This document shows, piece by piece, positions 40,801-55,800 of a stretch of 64,000 nt of DNA; positions within the stretch are counted from its first letter, which is position 1; each line of letters starts with the position of its first letter. The position numbers and the translations under genes are program-made. Source of the DNA: Xestospongia muta (taxonomy: Eukaryota > Porifera > Demospongiae > Haplosclerida > Petrosiidae); assembly GCA_963693285.1 (NCBI GenBank), contig OY848917.1, positions 17,469,245-17,533,244 of the forward strand, given 5' to 3'. The notes beneath the pieces are model-generated. The model was not told the DNA's origin. It saw nothing but the letters and a program-made list of their open reading frames with translations, and searched no databases.

Positions 40801-43800
40801 GTTACTTTTCTTAATTTTTTTAAACCTCTCGTTGACTTTGAGTATTAATTTAATAATTTATTCAATTTGGAGAAAGAGTTCAAATTTGTGATAACCGATA
40901 ATAGCTGCCTATTATTACTGCATATATCTGTACTTGCCTATATCCTCAATATAGGCACCTATAACAATACCTATACCAATATAGGTGCAATAACAATAGC
41001 AATATGACAACTATCTTACTATATTGTTACTATCACAATAACCATAATATGTTTTGGTTTATTACGATAACACTGTGAATGCAAAAATGCTTTATGTCTC
41101 ATTTAACATTTCATTTATAATTGAAATCAAAATCTAAACAGACCTGGGGTCAGTCAGTTCTATGAATGAGGACCAGCCTACCCCTTTAAAAAGGTGAAAC
41201 GTTATTAGTCAAGAGAAGCATGCATATCCTTCAATTTCACCTTTATCTGAAGATCAAGAATCTTTTACTCGGAACCAGAAGCTTCTAATGGAAGAAATTG
41301 CAAAGCCAAAAGCAAATTTGCAAATATTGAAAAATCTTACGTTTTGAAGATATGAGAGGTATACTGAATGGATTAGAAGTGAATGTTCATCTATGACTAC
41401 TATCTTGGAAGAATATTCACTTTTAAAGAAAAGTTCTTTTGTGAGTTTCTTTTGTTAGTGTGACTTGTAACGATATATTTTACATGTTGGAAATAGATTA
41501 TTGCTAAAAGTAGCTGCTCTGTGGCTAAGAATCTGCTTTTGAAAAGGCCAAAAGTCTTGCTTGGATGTTCAGGAAATTTTTAGAGAGTAGTAAAGAGATA
41601 GAGTGTGTATTGCAATATGTGAAAGCAACAGTTGTCTTTTAAAGCCAACACTAAACAACTGGTACATCTCCAATATAATCATAAATCAAGTACAGTAAGG
41701 TTTTGTCACAAAAATAATCCCAATGCCCAAAGAGTGCCAAGAAAATTGCAGAAAGAGTAACACTGTATCACAGAGGCTTTGAAGAACATTGTCCTATTTC
41801 ATAGATTTTTTCAAGATGGAAATCACTAACTCAGTATGTTACTACATAGCAATGCATATCCTCCATTTTGATTGTGAAAGTGACCTGGATTCCATCAAAT
41901 GCTCCAAGTGTTTGAGCCACAATATGTTCCTCAGATCAGACAACAAATACTTGTCATTACATGTCTGAGCTTTATCAATAAGAAAAGAGAAAAGAGTTAA
42001 GTCATAAAAGCAATGGCTAAGGATTACTTTATAACATCTGACAGATCCAAATATCAGGGAAGCCACAGCTATATTAGTCTTACAATTTACTACATTGATT
42101 CCTAGTCATTTTATAGAGACGTTGGATGTACAATTGACCATACTGCTGAAAAAATCTAGCCACAGGACTAGAAGATATGCTTACTAACTGTAAGTCACCA
42201 GTGAATAAACTAAGTAATGCTATTACAGACAACGTTTCATCATTCGATAAATTTAACTGGCTACATGCAAGACGTTTTGCTCAGTTAAGGGTCCAAAAAA
42301 CAATGAAGTTCCTGAGATGGACAGAACTTTAAAGTAAGTAAACCATTTCTACATTTTGTTGCAGTTTATTACACCTTCTCCTGTAAATGGCCATTCCTCC
42401 AGGTCAAGGAAACTAGTATAGAGAACTGTCTTTCAAATGCGACAAAAATGAAATCATCACCCTATTATACACCTCTCCAAATGAGACTTCCTATTTAGCT
42501 TACAAAGGGAATGGTGTTTTATTCCAAACAGTCCACAAGATAGCAAATTTTGGTGGCCCTCATGTACCCAATACACAAAATAAGATACCATAAAAATAGC
42601 TACAAAGACATCACAAATAGTTTTGCAATATCAATGAGACATTCATCAAAATATCTGCAATGTTGTTATCATAAGAGAACAATCAAGAAAAAGTCAAGGC
42701 TGATTTGGAGTTTGCTGCCAAATGACTCAAGAGGTCCAAGAAATATCTACCTCTAATCTAATTAAATCATTAACCAAAGAGTGCACAATGTATCTTGACA
42801 TGGAATCAATCAAAAGTATCAACGAAAATAACACAGTGGCAACAAAAGTCAATGAAGACATAGTTGCAGCAGATTCCATTAGAGACAATCTATCTCACTG
42901 TAAAAACGATTTTGTCAAAACAACAAAGTTTCTCACTGCAATACAATGTTAACTTGACAGTGAATATGTTAATGAAAAGTATTTAATCAATACAACAATA
43001 ATTTGTAAGATAGACAGTCTAGCTTCTTAACTTAACAATATGTTTATGTACGGATTTGTTGTTTAAAGTAACTCTCGTTATTTTAACAAATACTAATTCA
43101 AATTTTAAAAATCATTTGTTAATATGAATGTCACAAATGTTTATTATACCACAGTGAATATTGATTGTCATTACCAAAAGGTAATGATGATTAACAATAT
43201 TAACACTAACTAGTCAAGAAACAGGCATCATAAAGATTGCTGAATAAAGTGTAGTACACATGGTTAAATGCAGCCATAATGTATTGCCAGGGTACTCAAA
43301 ACAAGTCATCTGCTATTCAACTTGTTTTAGGTGACAATGAGTTAGCTGATTTAGATTGTGAGTCATTCATTGTACAATAATTATACATAGTTTATCTACT
43401 TAAATTCATAATTGTTTGACTGTCTAAAAGTTCAATAACAATATTAACATTTTAGGATTGCAGATTTAATTGATCCAGATGTTATGTATGGAATACAAAC
43501 TACAACAAATTAGACATCAAATTCTTTATTATTGCAGAATCTAAATTCAAAATTCTGCCAAAATTCATGGTTATTGCACTTTCTCTATTTACGATTTTGC
43601 CGAGAATTTGTTCCCTTGCAATTCTTGAATTAATTGGCAATCTTCCATTTTGTAACATTCACAGGTAAAATTGTGAATTAAGAATTGCAATTATCGTGAA
43701 TTCACATTAAGATATTGAATGACAAAGTGCAATATTCAAGGATTTACGGTTAAATCACAAATTTAATCTGTGTAATAATCAAGAATTTGATATCTAATGT

Positions 43801-46800
43801 TGTTGTAGTCTGTATTCCATAGTTATATCAGGATGTGCTTTGTTGGATGGAATATAAACTATGACAAAAATAGACATTGATGTCTTGATTATTGCAATTC
43901 ATGATTTTACTACGAATTTGTGATTATTGAGGACCAAGAATTGCAAGGAATCGTGAATTAAGAATAGTAGTAATTGTGGATTCATGTTAAAATTGTGAAA
44001 CATAAAGTGCAATAACCACAAATCTCCAGTAAAACTGATGCCTACTTTTGTAGTAGGTCGACTTACTATAACTATATAGTTTCAAAGCACTATAAAACTA
44101 CCAGATCATACAAGTTATTGTCAGTTAATTAGTACCCACAACGACAACCCAATTGTCATGACTCAGCAAAAATTTACTACTCGTTATATTAATAGGTGAC
44201 TCACTTGTAATAACAACAATGAGATATTTATCACTGTTGCAACAAAGACTAAACAGGCTTAAGAGGATATTTAATTTGTTATGAGATTTTTACTTGTAAG
44301 TTGTCTGCATCAAACGTTTTGAAATTATATGTGATAAAAATAGACTAGTACCCCACCACCTTATGCTCCTGACAAAGAAAACAATCAACTTTACATTGTA
44401 ATTATTGAGCACGAGGAGTACAGTCAATACTTTATAGCTGTTGAACATGTGATCATGTTAGAAAGCACAAATTTGGTTGCAGCTTTATTCCTACTTTTGG
44501 CTACTCATTATGTTTTCAACTTAAGCTATCACATTAAAGCTATTGAACTCTTGATGTTTTGCAGGAGAATTTGCTAACATACGCACTGTTATGTTTGACT
44601 CAAAACAGAAAGGGAAAAAAGAAAAAGATCACCAGTGGCTTCTTCCCATCATAGGTGTATTTAGACCTGGGCTGGCACGGGCATTGCCCAGGTAACTTTC
44701 TCAAAATCCATTTTCCTTAATTAAATTCCAAAATTAAATTCATTGCTTTGACTGTTATTACAATTAAAACCAATAATCAAGAACCAACCACATGTGTATA
44801 ATTCAGCACTTGCAGTTGTATAAATTCATTAACTTGTACATAACATGAAGAGGACACTTAAGGACTATTGGAGTGCCAAGAGTGCCAATGATGATAATGT
44901 AGGAATAGGATTAGAACCAGCAAGTTCAAAGAAAGTTTGTGTGGAAGATGTAGAAGCAGACCAAGATGATAATGATGACTGCTGTGATCAGAATGTGGAC
45001 GAGGATAATGAAATTAACAGTGAGTCTCTAGGTAATAGTTTCTCATCAATTAGCAGCAACAGTGGTATGATGATGTTGACAAGCAGACATGTTCCTATAG
45101 ACATTGCCATCAATAAATCAGATAAACCCATCCAACCAGTAATGGCAGAATTTCCTATTTCAATGTTTGGAAAAGCTGGTTGAGCTTTTCAGCAAAGGTG
45201 GTACAAACAATATCCATGGCTAGAATACTCAAAGGAGTTGGATGCAGCCTTTTGCTTTGCCTGTAGGTTTTTTCATAGAAATCCTGATGCTAGCTTTACT
45301 TCAGTGGGGTTTAGAGGCCTTGGGTAAAAAGGCAGTGCTTACCACTCATTCAGCAGGGAAAGCTCATACTGAAGCAATGGTGTCTTGGCAAGAATATCAA
45401 ATAAGAACAAGAACAGGACAGTCAATTGGTGTGCAGCTTGATAATATTGGTTCCCAAATTATCTGTCAAAATAGAAAATATGTTGTTGCCTTAATGGAAG
45501 GTATACTTTACTGTTCCCAACAAGGCATAGCTTTGAGAGGTCACAACGAAAGCGATGATTCATTAAATTATGGAAATTTCAAGTCCCTTATGGTGCTTCT
45601 TTCTCGTCACTCTCAAGGGGTCAGCCGTCATTTTCAGGATTACAGTAGAAGTGCCACATGGCTTTCTCCCTCTTTTCAGAATGAAATTATCCAATTTCTT
45701 GCTGATCAAGTTCAAACCATTATTAAAAAACAAATTCAAAAAGCTAAATACTTCACAGTATTAGCTGATGAAACAAAAGATATCAGCAAAAGAGAGCAGT
45801 TAGCCATAGTATTTAGATACATTCATAATTTTAAAATAGTTGAGAGGTTTACTGGCTATACCTTAGCAACGGCACTAAATTCGAGAGCACTTACTGATTA
45901 CATCATTAAAAAAGTGTCAGATATTGAACTTGATCCAAGGTATCTGATTTCACAGTGTTATGATGGGGCATCAGTCATGAGCGGGTGTAATTTGGGGGTC
46001 CAAACCTTGATCAAAGAGATATGCCCTCAAGCTACCTATGTCCACTGCTGTGCACATAGATTAAACCTTATTTTAGTAGATGTTGCTAAACATGTTAAGG
46101 CAGCTTCCAACTTATTTGCACATCTACAAACCTTATACATTTTCTTCTCAGCTCCCAAGTGTCATGAACTCTTTCTTTCAATTCAGAAGGCTGAAGGAGG
46201 TAAAGAGATTAGGCTAAAAATTCCTGCTCGCTATAAAAGGGGGGTGGGATGCCCAGAAGGAAGTGATGCCTAGCAAAGAGTGAGATGGCGGTTATATTCA
46301 AATCTTCATGTCATTCTAGATAGTAGCCATACCAATCTGAACAACCCACGCAAAACATCTATAATAGTTGTAATAGTTGTAATAGTTAGCTCTAGGTACA
46401 AACACATGTTATCTCAATTACACAGTTGATAATAATAGGTAACAACTTTTATTGCTGTATTGCACTTATAAATGGCAGAATCAAAGATGGCTGACATAAG
46501 ACCATAGTTGTCTAAATCAGATTGCCCAGCAGGAGTTAGAACTTTCTAACATGGTCCAACCTTCTCTTGAACACATTCTTCCCTCTAGACTCACTGTCAA
46601 CGTCAATCACAACAAAAAGTCTTACATGTTTTCTACTGCTCGCCATTTCACTACAGAAACTTACACGTATCAAAAAAACGGGAATATCTGCACTAAACAT
46701 ATGCATAATATTAATTAAGCAGCTGTTGCAACAGCTACAGGAAGTGCATATTGTTGGAGAATAGTAAGTATGAATGTGTTAACCACTTATGTAAACATAG

Positions 46801-49800
46801 TTATGTAATACTTCCTGTTAATGATGCTATATAAAATGAATTATTTTTGTACTGTTATATATATCTATTGATCAACATTTCTCTCTCCTTGACTTGCTAT
46901 TTCTGACTATATTAATCATTGTTATATTATACTCTCTCAAGAATCAATTCGTTGCTTAGACTCTGCTAACACATATTATGATGTAAACAGGAAAAGAAAA
47001 ACAGTTTCCATTTTTTGATATTGAAAAGTTTTGCGTGTGCCATTTTGTGGGCAACCCAGCCCCCTTTTATACTGCGCATGCTCGTTTAAACTTACAACTA
47101 CAAAACTACATGTCGGTATGCCTGCTAAGATACTTTACAAGTTCTTTTTTTCCCGTAATTGACATTTAAATATATTTTTTATGTGATGTTTTGCTTGCCA
47201 CTAATTGGAATTTAGGAACTAAAAACTGATGAGTTTAAAATACTGAAGAGAAGGAAGTAACAGTTTGAGATAGTAGGAAGGAGAGGAATCAGATACAAGA
47301 ATGAATGCAACAAAGCTAAAAAGCAGCAGAAGGAATGAGAAAAAGAATGTGTATAATTATAGTAGCAGAATCGTTATGCGAAGAATTAGAAAAGGTCATC
47401 GTAAATCCTACTCTAGACACTTTGAACCCACCATCACTACTAGGAAGTAGCCATGGTCATTACATATATGTGAGTTTCCTCCAAAGCGCATTATGCGAGC
47501 TATTTAATGCACTTTTAATATTAAACCACACCCACTATTAATTATATTCATTAAACATTGCATATGTGACAACTGGGTGGGATTATTGACCACAAACACA
47601 TGGCTAAACAAACTACTCTTTCTGGTGGCTTTAGCACCTTGGGAAGGATTAGAACATAACTTCGCTCTTGTTTAAATAATGCATCTTTGAACTCATTACT
47701 AATGATCAGCATAGAAGGATCAGATGTAAAAGATTTGGATGTTCAATTATGTTTAGATAAATGGAGGAGTATTCGGAAACGGAGGGTTTTTAGTGGAAAA
47801 CCACAAGAAACTTCTTGCAGTATTGGAACTCAAACATAATTTTAATTATTAATTAATTAATTTAGTTATTAATTAACTAATTAAATAATTAACCCCACCC
47901 ATGTGACACACCCCTTGAGGTTATGCAAATTTCCTGGAGGAAACCCTGTGTGAGAATAAGTTTGATTTTAAAGGTAAAAAATTTTACAAGAACTAACAGT
48001 CATCATAAATAACTAACTAATGCAAGTGAAAAAGACTTGAGATAAATATGATGATACTATCAGTAGTATTCATGAACTAAAATCTAAAGCTACATTAGAT
48101 AGATAATTACTGAACTAATTCATAGGTCATATTTTTTATCTACAATACAAAATGCTCCTTTAATTTGCTCTTAACTATATCCCTCTTGAGAAAAGTGCTA
48201 TGGCTCTAATGGAGAAGTGTGACTTCAATAGTCATGTGCTAAGGTTTTAATGGAGGAGTGTGACTTCAATACTCATGCGCTAAGGTTTTAATGGAGGAGT
48301 GTGACTTCAATACTCATGCGCTAAGGTTTTAATGGAGGAGTGTGACTTCAATACTCATGCGCTAAGGTTCTAATGGAGGAGTGTGACTTCAATACTCATG
48401 CGCTAAGGTTCTAATGGAGGAGTGTGACTTTAATAGTCATGCGCTAAGGATTCTAATGGAGGAGCATGACTTCAATAGTCATGTGCTAGGAGAAGACTTC
48501 ACAGGTCAGGATGAAGGTAAAAATGACTCAACTTTAAAATCAATGATACAAGTTAAATTTATGATGTGACATAATACAGTGTAACCCACATAATTCAAAA
48601 ACGCTTACGGCGAATTTCCGCTTATTTAGAGTCAGTTGTCATTTCCCTACCATCATGCAGTATGTTATTTCGTAGGTGGAAAAACTGCTCTTTTCGAAGC
48701 GTGTTTGGTTGCGTATACGGAAATACGCGGAAATCAGTCACGTAATATACGGGGCTCTCCTGAAGGCCACGTGCGTCTCTTCTAGTTAGCTAGGTTTCTT
48801 GTTTCGTTGCTGAAACATGAGTCTGCCAAAGCGTGACCGAGGGGTTTACAAATCACTGACAATCAAGCGAAAGCTAGAAATCATCAATGCTGTTGAGAAG
48901 GCTTCTCCCACTAAAAAGAAGAAAGAAATTTCTCTTTAATGGAATAATGTTAAAATTTAACTCTGAATTTGAATTAACTGGACAACTGATAATTCAAAAA
49001 CCCTTCTATTTCAAAGGGATCGCACTCTTCCCTCAGCAACGAATTATGTGGGTTACACTGTAGATGAAAAGAGAATATTTAAACAATGAAGGTTGGGTAT
49101 AAAAAGCCCCTGCTCAGGGTAAAGTATTTCTGCTTCAAGTATGTGAAAGTAGTTCAACATGTTTGAATCAGTACTTATCGTGTGTAAAAGACATCATATA
49201 AACATCAATTATATTAGAAAACTGAAAATGGCTTTCCCTGGCAAGAACTACTGGAACATGGACTACTGTCGTAGCACTTGTTAGTGCTAGGACAGTAGTT
49301 CCATTTACTATTTAAATCAGCATTTATCATTTAAAGGATGTCAAATGAGCATCACTTGCATTTGAAAAATAAAAACACCTCCTTATGCTAGGACCTGTCC
49401 TCCCAAGAAGAATGTCAGACATAGAGTTAGTTAACAAACAGAGCTACACTTTACTTATTAGGCATATGAGGAGGATTTTCTTCAACAATTAGAATGAGTA
49501 AAGTCAGCATTGTTATTGAAAAGTCACAATTACGTGATAATCGTGAACTCCTTGGTATATTATTAGACATGATGAATGTGGGAAACAATGGTGGCAATGA
49601 CACTTGTAACGACAGCAGTGGTAGATTTCAAATTGATTTTATAAGTTAGATTGTTAGGGTAATTGTATGACACAAAATTAATACCCGTAGTCAATGACAT
49701 TATAGGTATTTTACTGGTGGTCATGAGGACAATCAGTCTCTGTTTGTTTGTCACAAAAAGACCTTTCATGAATTGACAGTAGGACTGACTCAACTGTCAT

Positions 49801-52800
49801 GTTATAAGTTGGGCAAAATCATCTGTTGTTCAAGTACACGCACTCTTACATTATATTGTCTTTCACATATATTGGACATCTACTGCAAGTTGAGTTTCAG
49901 TGTTAGAACTGTCAAGCTTAACAATGATGAGTCAGTAAATGAGTGCTAGATGATGTTAGTTGGTTAACCAAAAGTCAGTACATATAGAAAAAATGTTATA
50001 ATTGTTTTTTTTGTTTAACGGCTAAAGCAAATGTACTGGCTATGTAAAATTCCAGCACATGTGAAAGCATGAATACATCTACAAAAGAAAGCATTACTCA
50101 ATTGGAACTGTTAATAATGGTACATTAGCATACTAATGTTAAGTAATTATTGTACAGCAGAGCTTGTTTACATATCCAAATTTTTGAAAAGAAGCCCAGC
50201 CATTACAATTGAAGTTAGCTGTATTCTTACATGAAAGGATGACTGAAAGAGAAAATGCAAATATTTATATGAATTTTGATAAAATTTGATGTGTGTGGGT
50301 ACACATATATATAATTGAGAAATTGAGACTTGCTAAAAATTTTGATGCGTTTATTCGAAAGTGTCTAATTTATAAATTACAAAAATATACTGAGATGTCA
50401 GATGCTATGCTGCAAATTCTATGATAAAAGCGATTGATGAAATTAAAGCTCTATCAAAGTACACAGCAAATAGAGATGTAATATTGATGTCTCACAGTGG
50501 GTCATAACTGATGAACAATGTGATTCAATTACCATATCTTCCACATATCTATTTCTTGTTTTTTTGGTCTCATAGAAACATAATGACCTTTTAATAACAT
50601 TCATTAAGTTCTGTTTCATTACAAAATTTGCTTGAGCACTCTTTTCTTTATAATGAAACTCATTTAAATACTAACAGTTCAATACATTAGAAGATTATAT
50701 TGATGTATTGACGCAATATAGTAATTGTTAAAAAATGTTTTTTAGAGTTACTGGAATTTTGCTCACTTTTTTATTCGATTTCCTCATTACTAATGTTAAT
50801 CAGTAAAATGCTTGATAAAAAATGATATATTAAGCAGAAACTGAAAATATTGGAAAAACAGGTTTTAGAGTTACAAGAACTTGGCTGTCCTACATGTAAA
50901 TCATAAAATGCAGACTATTCACGTCATCAGAGATGAAGAGAGCAATTATCAGTAATGACATCTTTGAAAAGAAACTAGTTGTCAACCTGAACAACCACAA
51001 CTTAACAGAGCCTCAAAACAACGTCCTTGCTTCGAGACTCAACTTTGCCACCAACCCAAAAAGGGTCCCCCATACACTGATATTGTTGCAGCCACTGAGC
51101 AAGTGACAAAATCACTACCATCAACTGAGGGACAACAACTTCGTGAGACTGTCAAGTCCTGTCTGGATAAATATGGTAATAGACCACCAATTCCCACTCT
51201 CAATCAAGTAGAACGCGCAGCTATCAAAAGCCTCAAGGAGAACAAAGAAATAGTCATCCTACCGGCTGATAAAGGCAATGCCACAGTAGTATTGAACAGA
51301 GACCAGTACACATCCAAGATGAAAGAACTGCTGGACCAAGATGACTACAGAATTACAAAAAGAAACCCACCAACAAACTTGTCAGCACCATCAAAAAAGC
51401 ATTGGTAAACATCCTACAATCCAACGACATCACTCCAGAACTAGCCAAACGCCTTATTCCAAAAAATCCCACCCTACTACAGATATATGGCCTCCCAAAG
51501 ATACATAAAAAAGAGGTACATTAAGACCTATTGTCTGCACGATTAGCTCTGCTACATACAACTTGGCAAAAGAGCTCAACAGAATTTTATCCCTTCTCGT
51601 TGGTAGAACAGATAGTTTTGCCAATAACTCCTCCCACTTTGTCAACATCATCTCTCAAATCCACCTGGAGGATAATGACTTATAGGTCAGTTTTGACGTC
51701 AAAAGTCTGTTTACCAGGGTTCCTATCAATGACGCTCTTATCATCATAAAAGACAGATTGCTTTTGGACTCAGAACTAGAAAACAGAACCACCATGAGTC
51801 CACATCAAATCTGCAGCCTAGTGGAACTATGCTTAAAATCAACCTTCTTCAGCTATGAACAAACAGATGGTACAGCTATGGGATCCCCACTATCACCTAC
51901 AGTGGCTAATATCTTCATGGAAGACTTTGAAAACACAGCCATTGCTACATTCCACTTACAACCTAAAATTTGGAGGAGATATGTAGATGACACCTTCGTC
52001 ATTTGGCCACACAACAACTCCTCCTTACAAGAATTCCTGTCTCATATCAATGGTCTACATGATAGAATCAAGTTCACCGTGGAGATTGAGAACAACTCTA
52101 TTGCCTTCTTAGATGTACTTGTTTCTAAAAACAATAGTAGACTGACCACAACTGTTTACAGGAAACCTACACATACTGATAGATACCTGAATTACAGATC
52201 CAACCACCACCCACTCATCAAATCAGGTATTATCAAATGCCTCAGAAACAGGGCCCTCAATGTCTGCTCAGAAGGAAACTTCCCCTCTGAGCTAAATAGA
52301 TTATACAATGTCTTCAGAGCAAATGGGTATCCATCAAGTCAAATAAACAACAGTCTTAAACCTTCAAGGCTCAAGAGAAATGAAGATGTTCCCCTCCCCC
52401 TCCCTGCGACCTTTTAACAAAGACAGACAGGAAGAGAACCCTAGTTCTCCCTTATGTCAAAGACCTCAGTGAGGAAATTGGGAGAGCCTGTCGCCCCCTT
52501 AACATCATAACAGCCTTTACCTCAAAATATACACTCAGAAGGTCCTTATCATGGGTCTTGAGACCCCCACTCCACAGGAAGAAAAGATTGGTGTCATCTA
52601 TAGGATTCCCTGTGAATGTGGAGCTGTCTACATCGGGGAAACAGGCCAAACATTGAAGACTAGAATAGCTGAACATAAAAAGCTGTCATGAACAGAGATA
52701 TCAACAACACTCTTGCATGCCACTACATTGACACAGGATTTTATGGGTTGAAAGCAGAATATTGGAACAAGAAATCAACTGGTGGAAGCGAAGAACTAAA

Positions 52801-55800
52801 GAAGCCACCTACATCAAAACCACCAGCGACACCATCAACTCTGATCCTAGCTTAATCATTAATTCTACCTGGACTTCTCTATTCTGCAGTAAACGATCTT
52901 CTTTATAACTTATGGCCACTCCCCCTTATAATTAATTAACCAGTTTGCATTCATTTCGTGCTTCATGGTACAACTCTGTACTCGCGATCTCTAACATGGT
53001 ACAAGTTAGCGTCCTTCTCTATCTTCCTAGGACAACTTCTGGCCTACATAATAACTGTAAACATCATGCATTTGCTATATAAGTGACTGTTTTCTTGTCA
53101 TTGTTTCTTAACAGCTGATGAAGGCCTTTGGCTAAAACGTTCTGTTAACTTTTTTCAGAATTCTATCACGTTCATAAAGTTCAATTAATTTCTATATTTA
53201 AAATATGAATAACAAAATTCCTACTTCATTACATCTTTTGAAGTTGGTCAGTGAGATCAACTTTGGGATCTATGACTCAATTTATCATGTTGCTAAAATT
53301 ACAATGCATGAATTTTAAGCAGCTTCTAGATCACTTGGTGACTATTGAAAGATTTAAAAGTAAATATTAATCAAAGGAAACCAGGTTGGTAGTTGGAGGG
53401 AATTTCCTTCAAAACTTTGTCTAACTTAAAAGGCTTCAATGGTGAATTATTTCTTTTTGAATTCAGACTAAAACTGAAAAAAATTACTGCACCATAGTTG
53501 TCCAACTAAGGATGTTCTGAGCGCAATAGGAAGATTGTGTTTAATTAAATTCCTTTTATAAGATTTGCCTGAGGACTCTTTTCTTTATTACAAAACTCAT
53601 TTAAATACTAACAGTCTAATGCATTAGATTATATTGATGTATTGATGCAATATAATAATTGCTAAAAAAATGTTTATTAGAGTTACTGGAATTTTGCTCA
53701 CTTTTTTATTTGATTTCCTCATTACCAATGTTAATCTATAAAATGTTGAAGCATTTATGAAAGAGATGGAATTAAGCCCAGACAAGAAGCCTAGACAAGA
53801 ATCCTTTAGATTGGTGGAAAGGACATGAATCAAGTTATCCACAAGTTGCTAAAATTGCTAGCCATTATGTATTTGCTCCCGCAACATCTGTTCCAACAGA
53901 GAGAGATTGTAGCTTTTGAATTATGCAAATGATGAAGTTGTTAATGCAGAAAAAGATGTTGAAGTCAATTTAGCAATCAAGAAGTGATGATTATTAATAT
54001 ACACATAAAGTCATAGATGTGTTATGAGCTATTGAGTAAATAATGCACGATAGATATCTTGGTCTAAAGGTCTACGTAACTGGAATGATTACTTCTAGTA
54101 TGTGTAAAAGAAACAGTAGATCATAGGATTATAGTTTGAAGATACACAGGAGAGAGAAGAGTCTTGAGAGAGTTGGAGATTACAGATTTATCAGGGTCTG
54201 CTTCAAGTACAAGAACCATTCCAACTGAATTGCCATCTCCAGTTCTTTTTAACATGGAACATAAACCTGCTGTTGTGATACAAGGTCCTCATCAACCTTG
54301 TGACTGTATCTTTCCTAAACATTGATTAAGCAATGGAAACTTGTCTTAACCCTTGCTGGTATGATCTTCCTGAAGTCAGTAATTGGCTAGAATACTCATC
54401 ATTGGTTAATAGAATGTACTGTTTTTCATGCTGTTTGTTTGATTTTAACTCCAATGAACGAAACTGGGTGTAACAACTTCAGAATTAAAAGAAAGCCTGG
54501 AGAAAATAAGGAACTATCATCAGTTTAAACTTCACCAGCATGCCAAATCATCATGTTTGTACTTCCTACAGGCTGATCATCATATTGATGTGATAATTGA
54601 TAGTTATACAAGAAGAAGGATTTAGTTGTTGAGAGGAAGAGATATCAAAGAATCGGAAGTATTTGTCTCAGTTAATTGACGTGACTAAGACACTAACGAA
54701 GTGTGCCAAATGCTTTTCAAGGCCATGATGAAAGACTCCCACAACAGAGGTAATTTTCTTGAGACTGTGAATTTGCTGAGTAGATGGTATCATCACTTTT
54801 GCTGACTATATGAAAGACTCAAGTAGAAATCATAGTACAACTGTCTATCATATTTCTATATGATGATTCCAGTGACAAGTGCTATTTTTTGAGAAACATT
54901 GCCAGTTATTTGGTGAAATATGGTAAGAAATGTATGGACATGATTATTCATTTAGCCACATAAAGTCAAGTTTGACATTAACAATGATGCTCTAACTAAA
55001 TTTATATCTAAAAAGGGCTTCCACCAAAAAAGCATATCATGTAAAGGCCACAGATATTGGGTGAAGGCAGCAGTGGCTGCTAACAATAAGGTGAATCCTT
55101 CAATAAAATTAATAAACGCTGTGAGCAACAGGATGGTACATGAATGTCACCAATTTCAAGTCAAGTATAACTCCCAGGTTGTATCAAGAACTGATTATAA
55201 GCATTATAACATTATAAACATTATAAGCAAGGAGAGGAAATTGATCTTAATGCGACTATCATTGTTGCTATGGTAATGTCAAGTCTTCAGGTTACATACT
55301 ACAACTACTTCAATGTGACATTAATACAAATGAGGATTTTGTGTTGTTCAACACTTAGCTATTGTAAGGAGATACAATCTAAGTACTCTTTTATTGAGAC
55401 TTTTGGCAATATATATCTACATTAGACACTGTGAAGAGTAATTATTTGATTTACTTCATAAAAAGAAAGAAAAGAAAAAATGTTAATTTTTTTCTTTAAC
55501 ACAGGTTTATTAAATTTGTATTCTAATACTTTTTTCTTAGTCTTTTTATTCTATTATTTATACATTTATATTCTAATCTTTTGTAAGCAATAAATTCTAA
55601 GTAAGTATACTATTTGTTGTAAAGAACTAGCAGGTCATGTCAAACGTTTAGAGCAATTTGACAGCAGAACAACTCAATTCAAGTAGAATACGTAGACAAA
55701 ATGTGTTTAAAGTTTACACTAGAAATAGTTGTTGATCAAAGAAATGCACTGAAATAAATAATGAGAAATAGCTAGTACATGAGACCTATCAATTAGGTTA

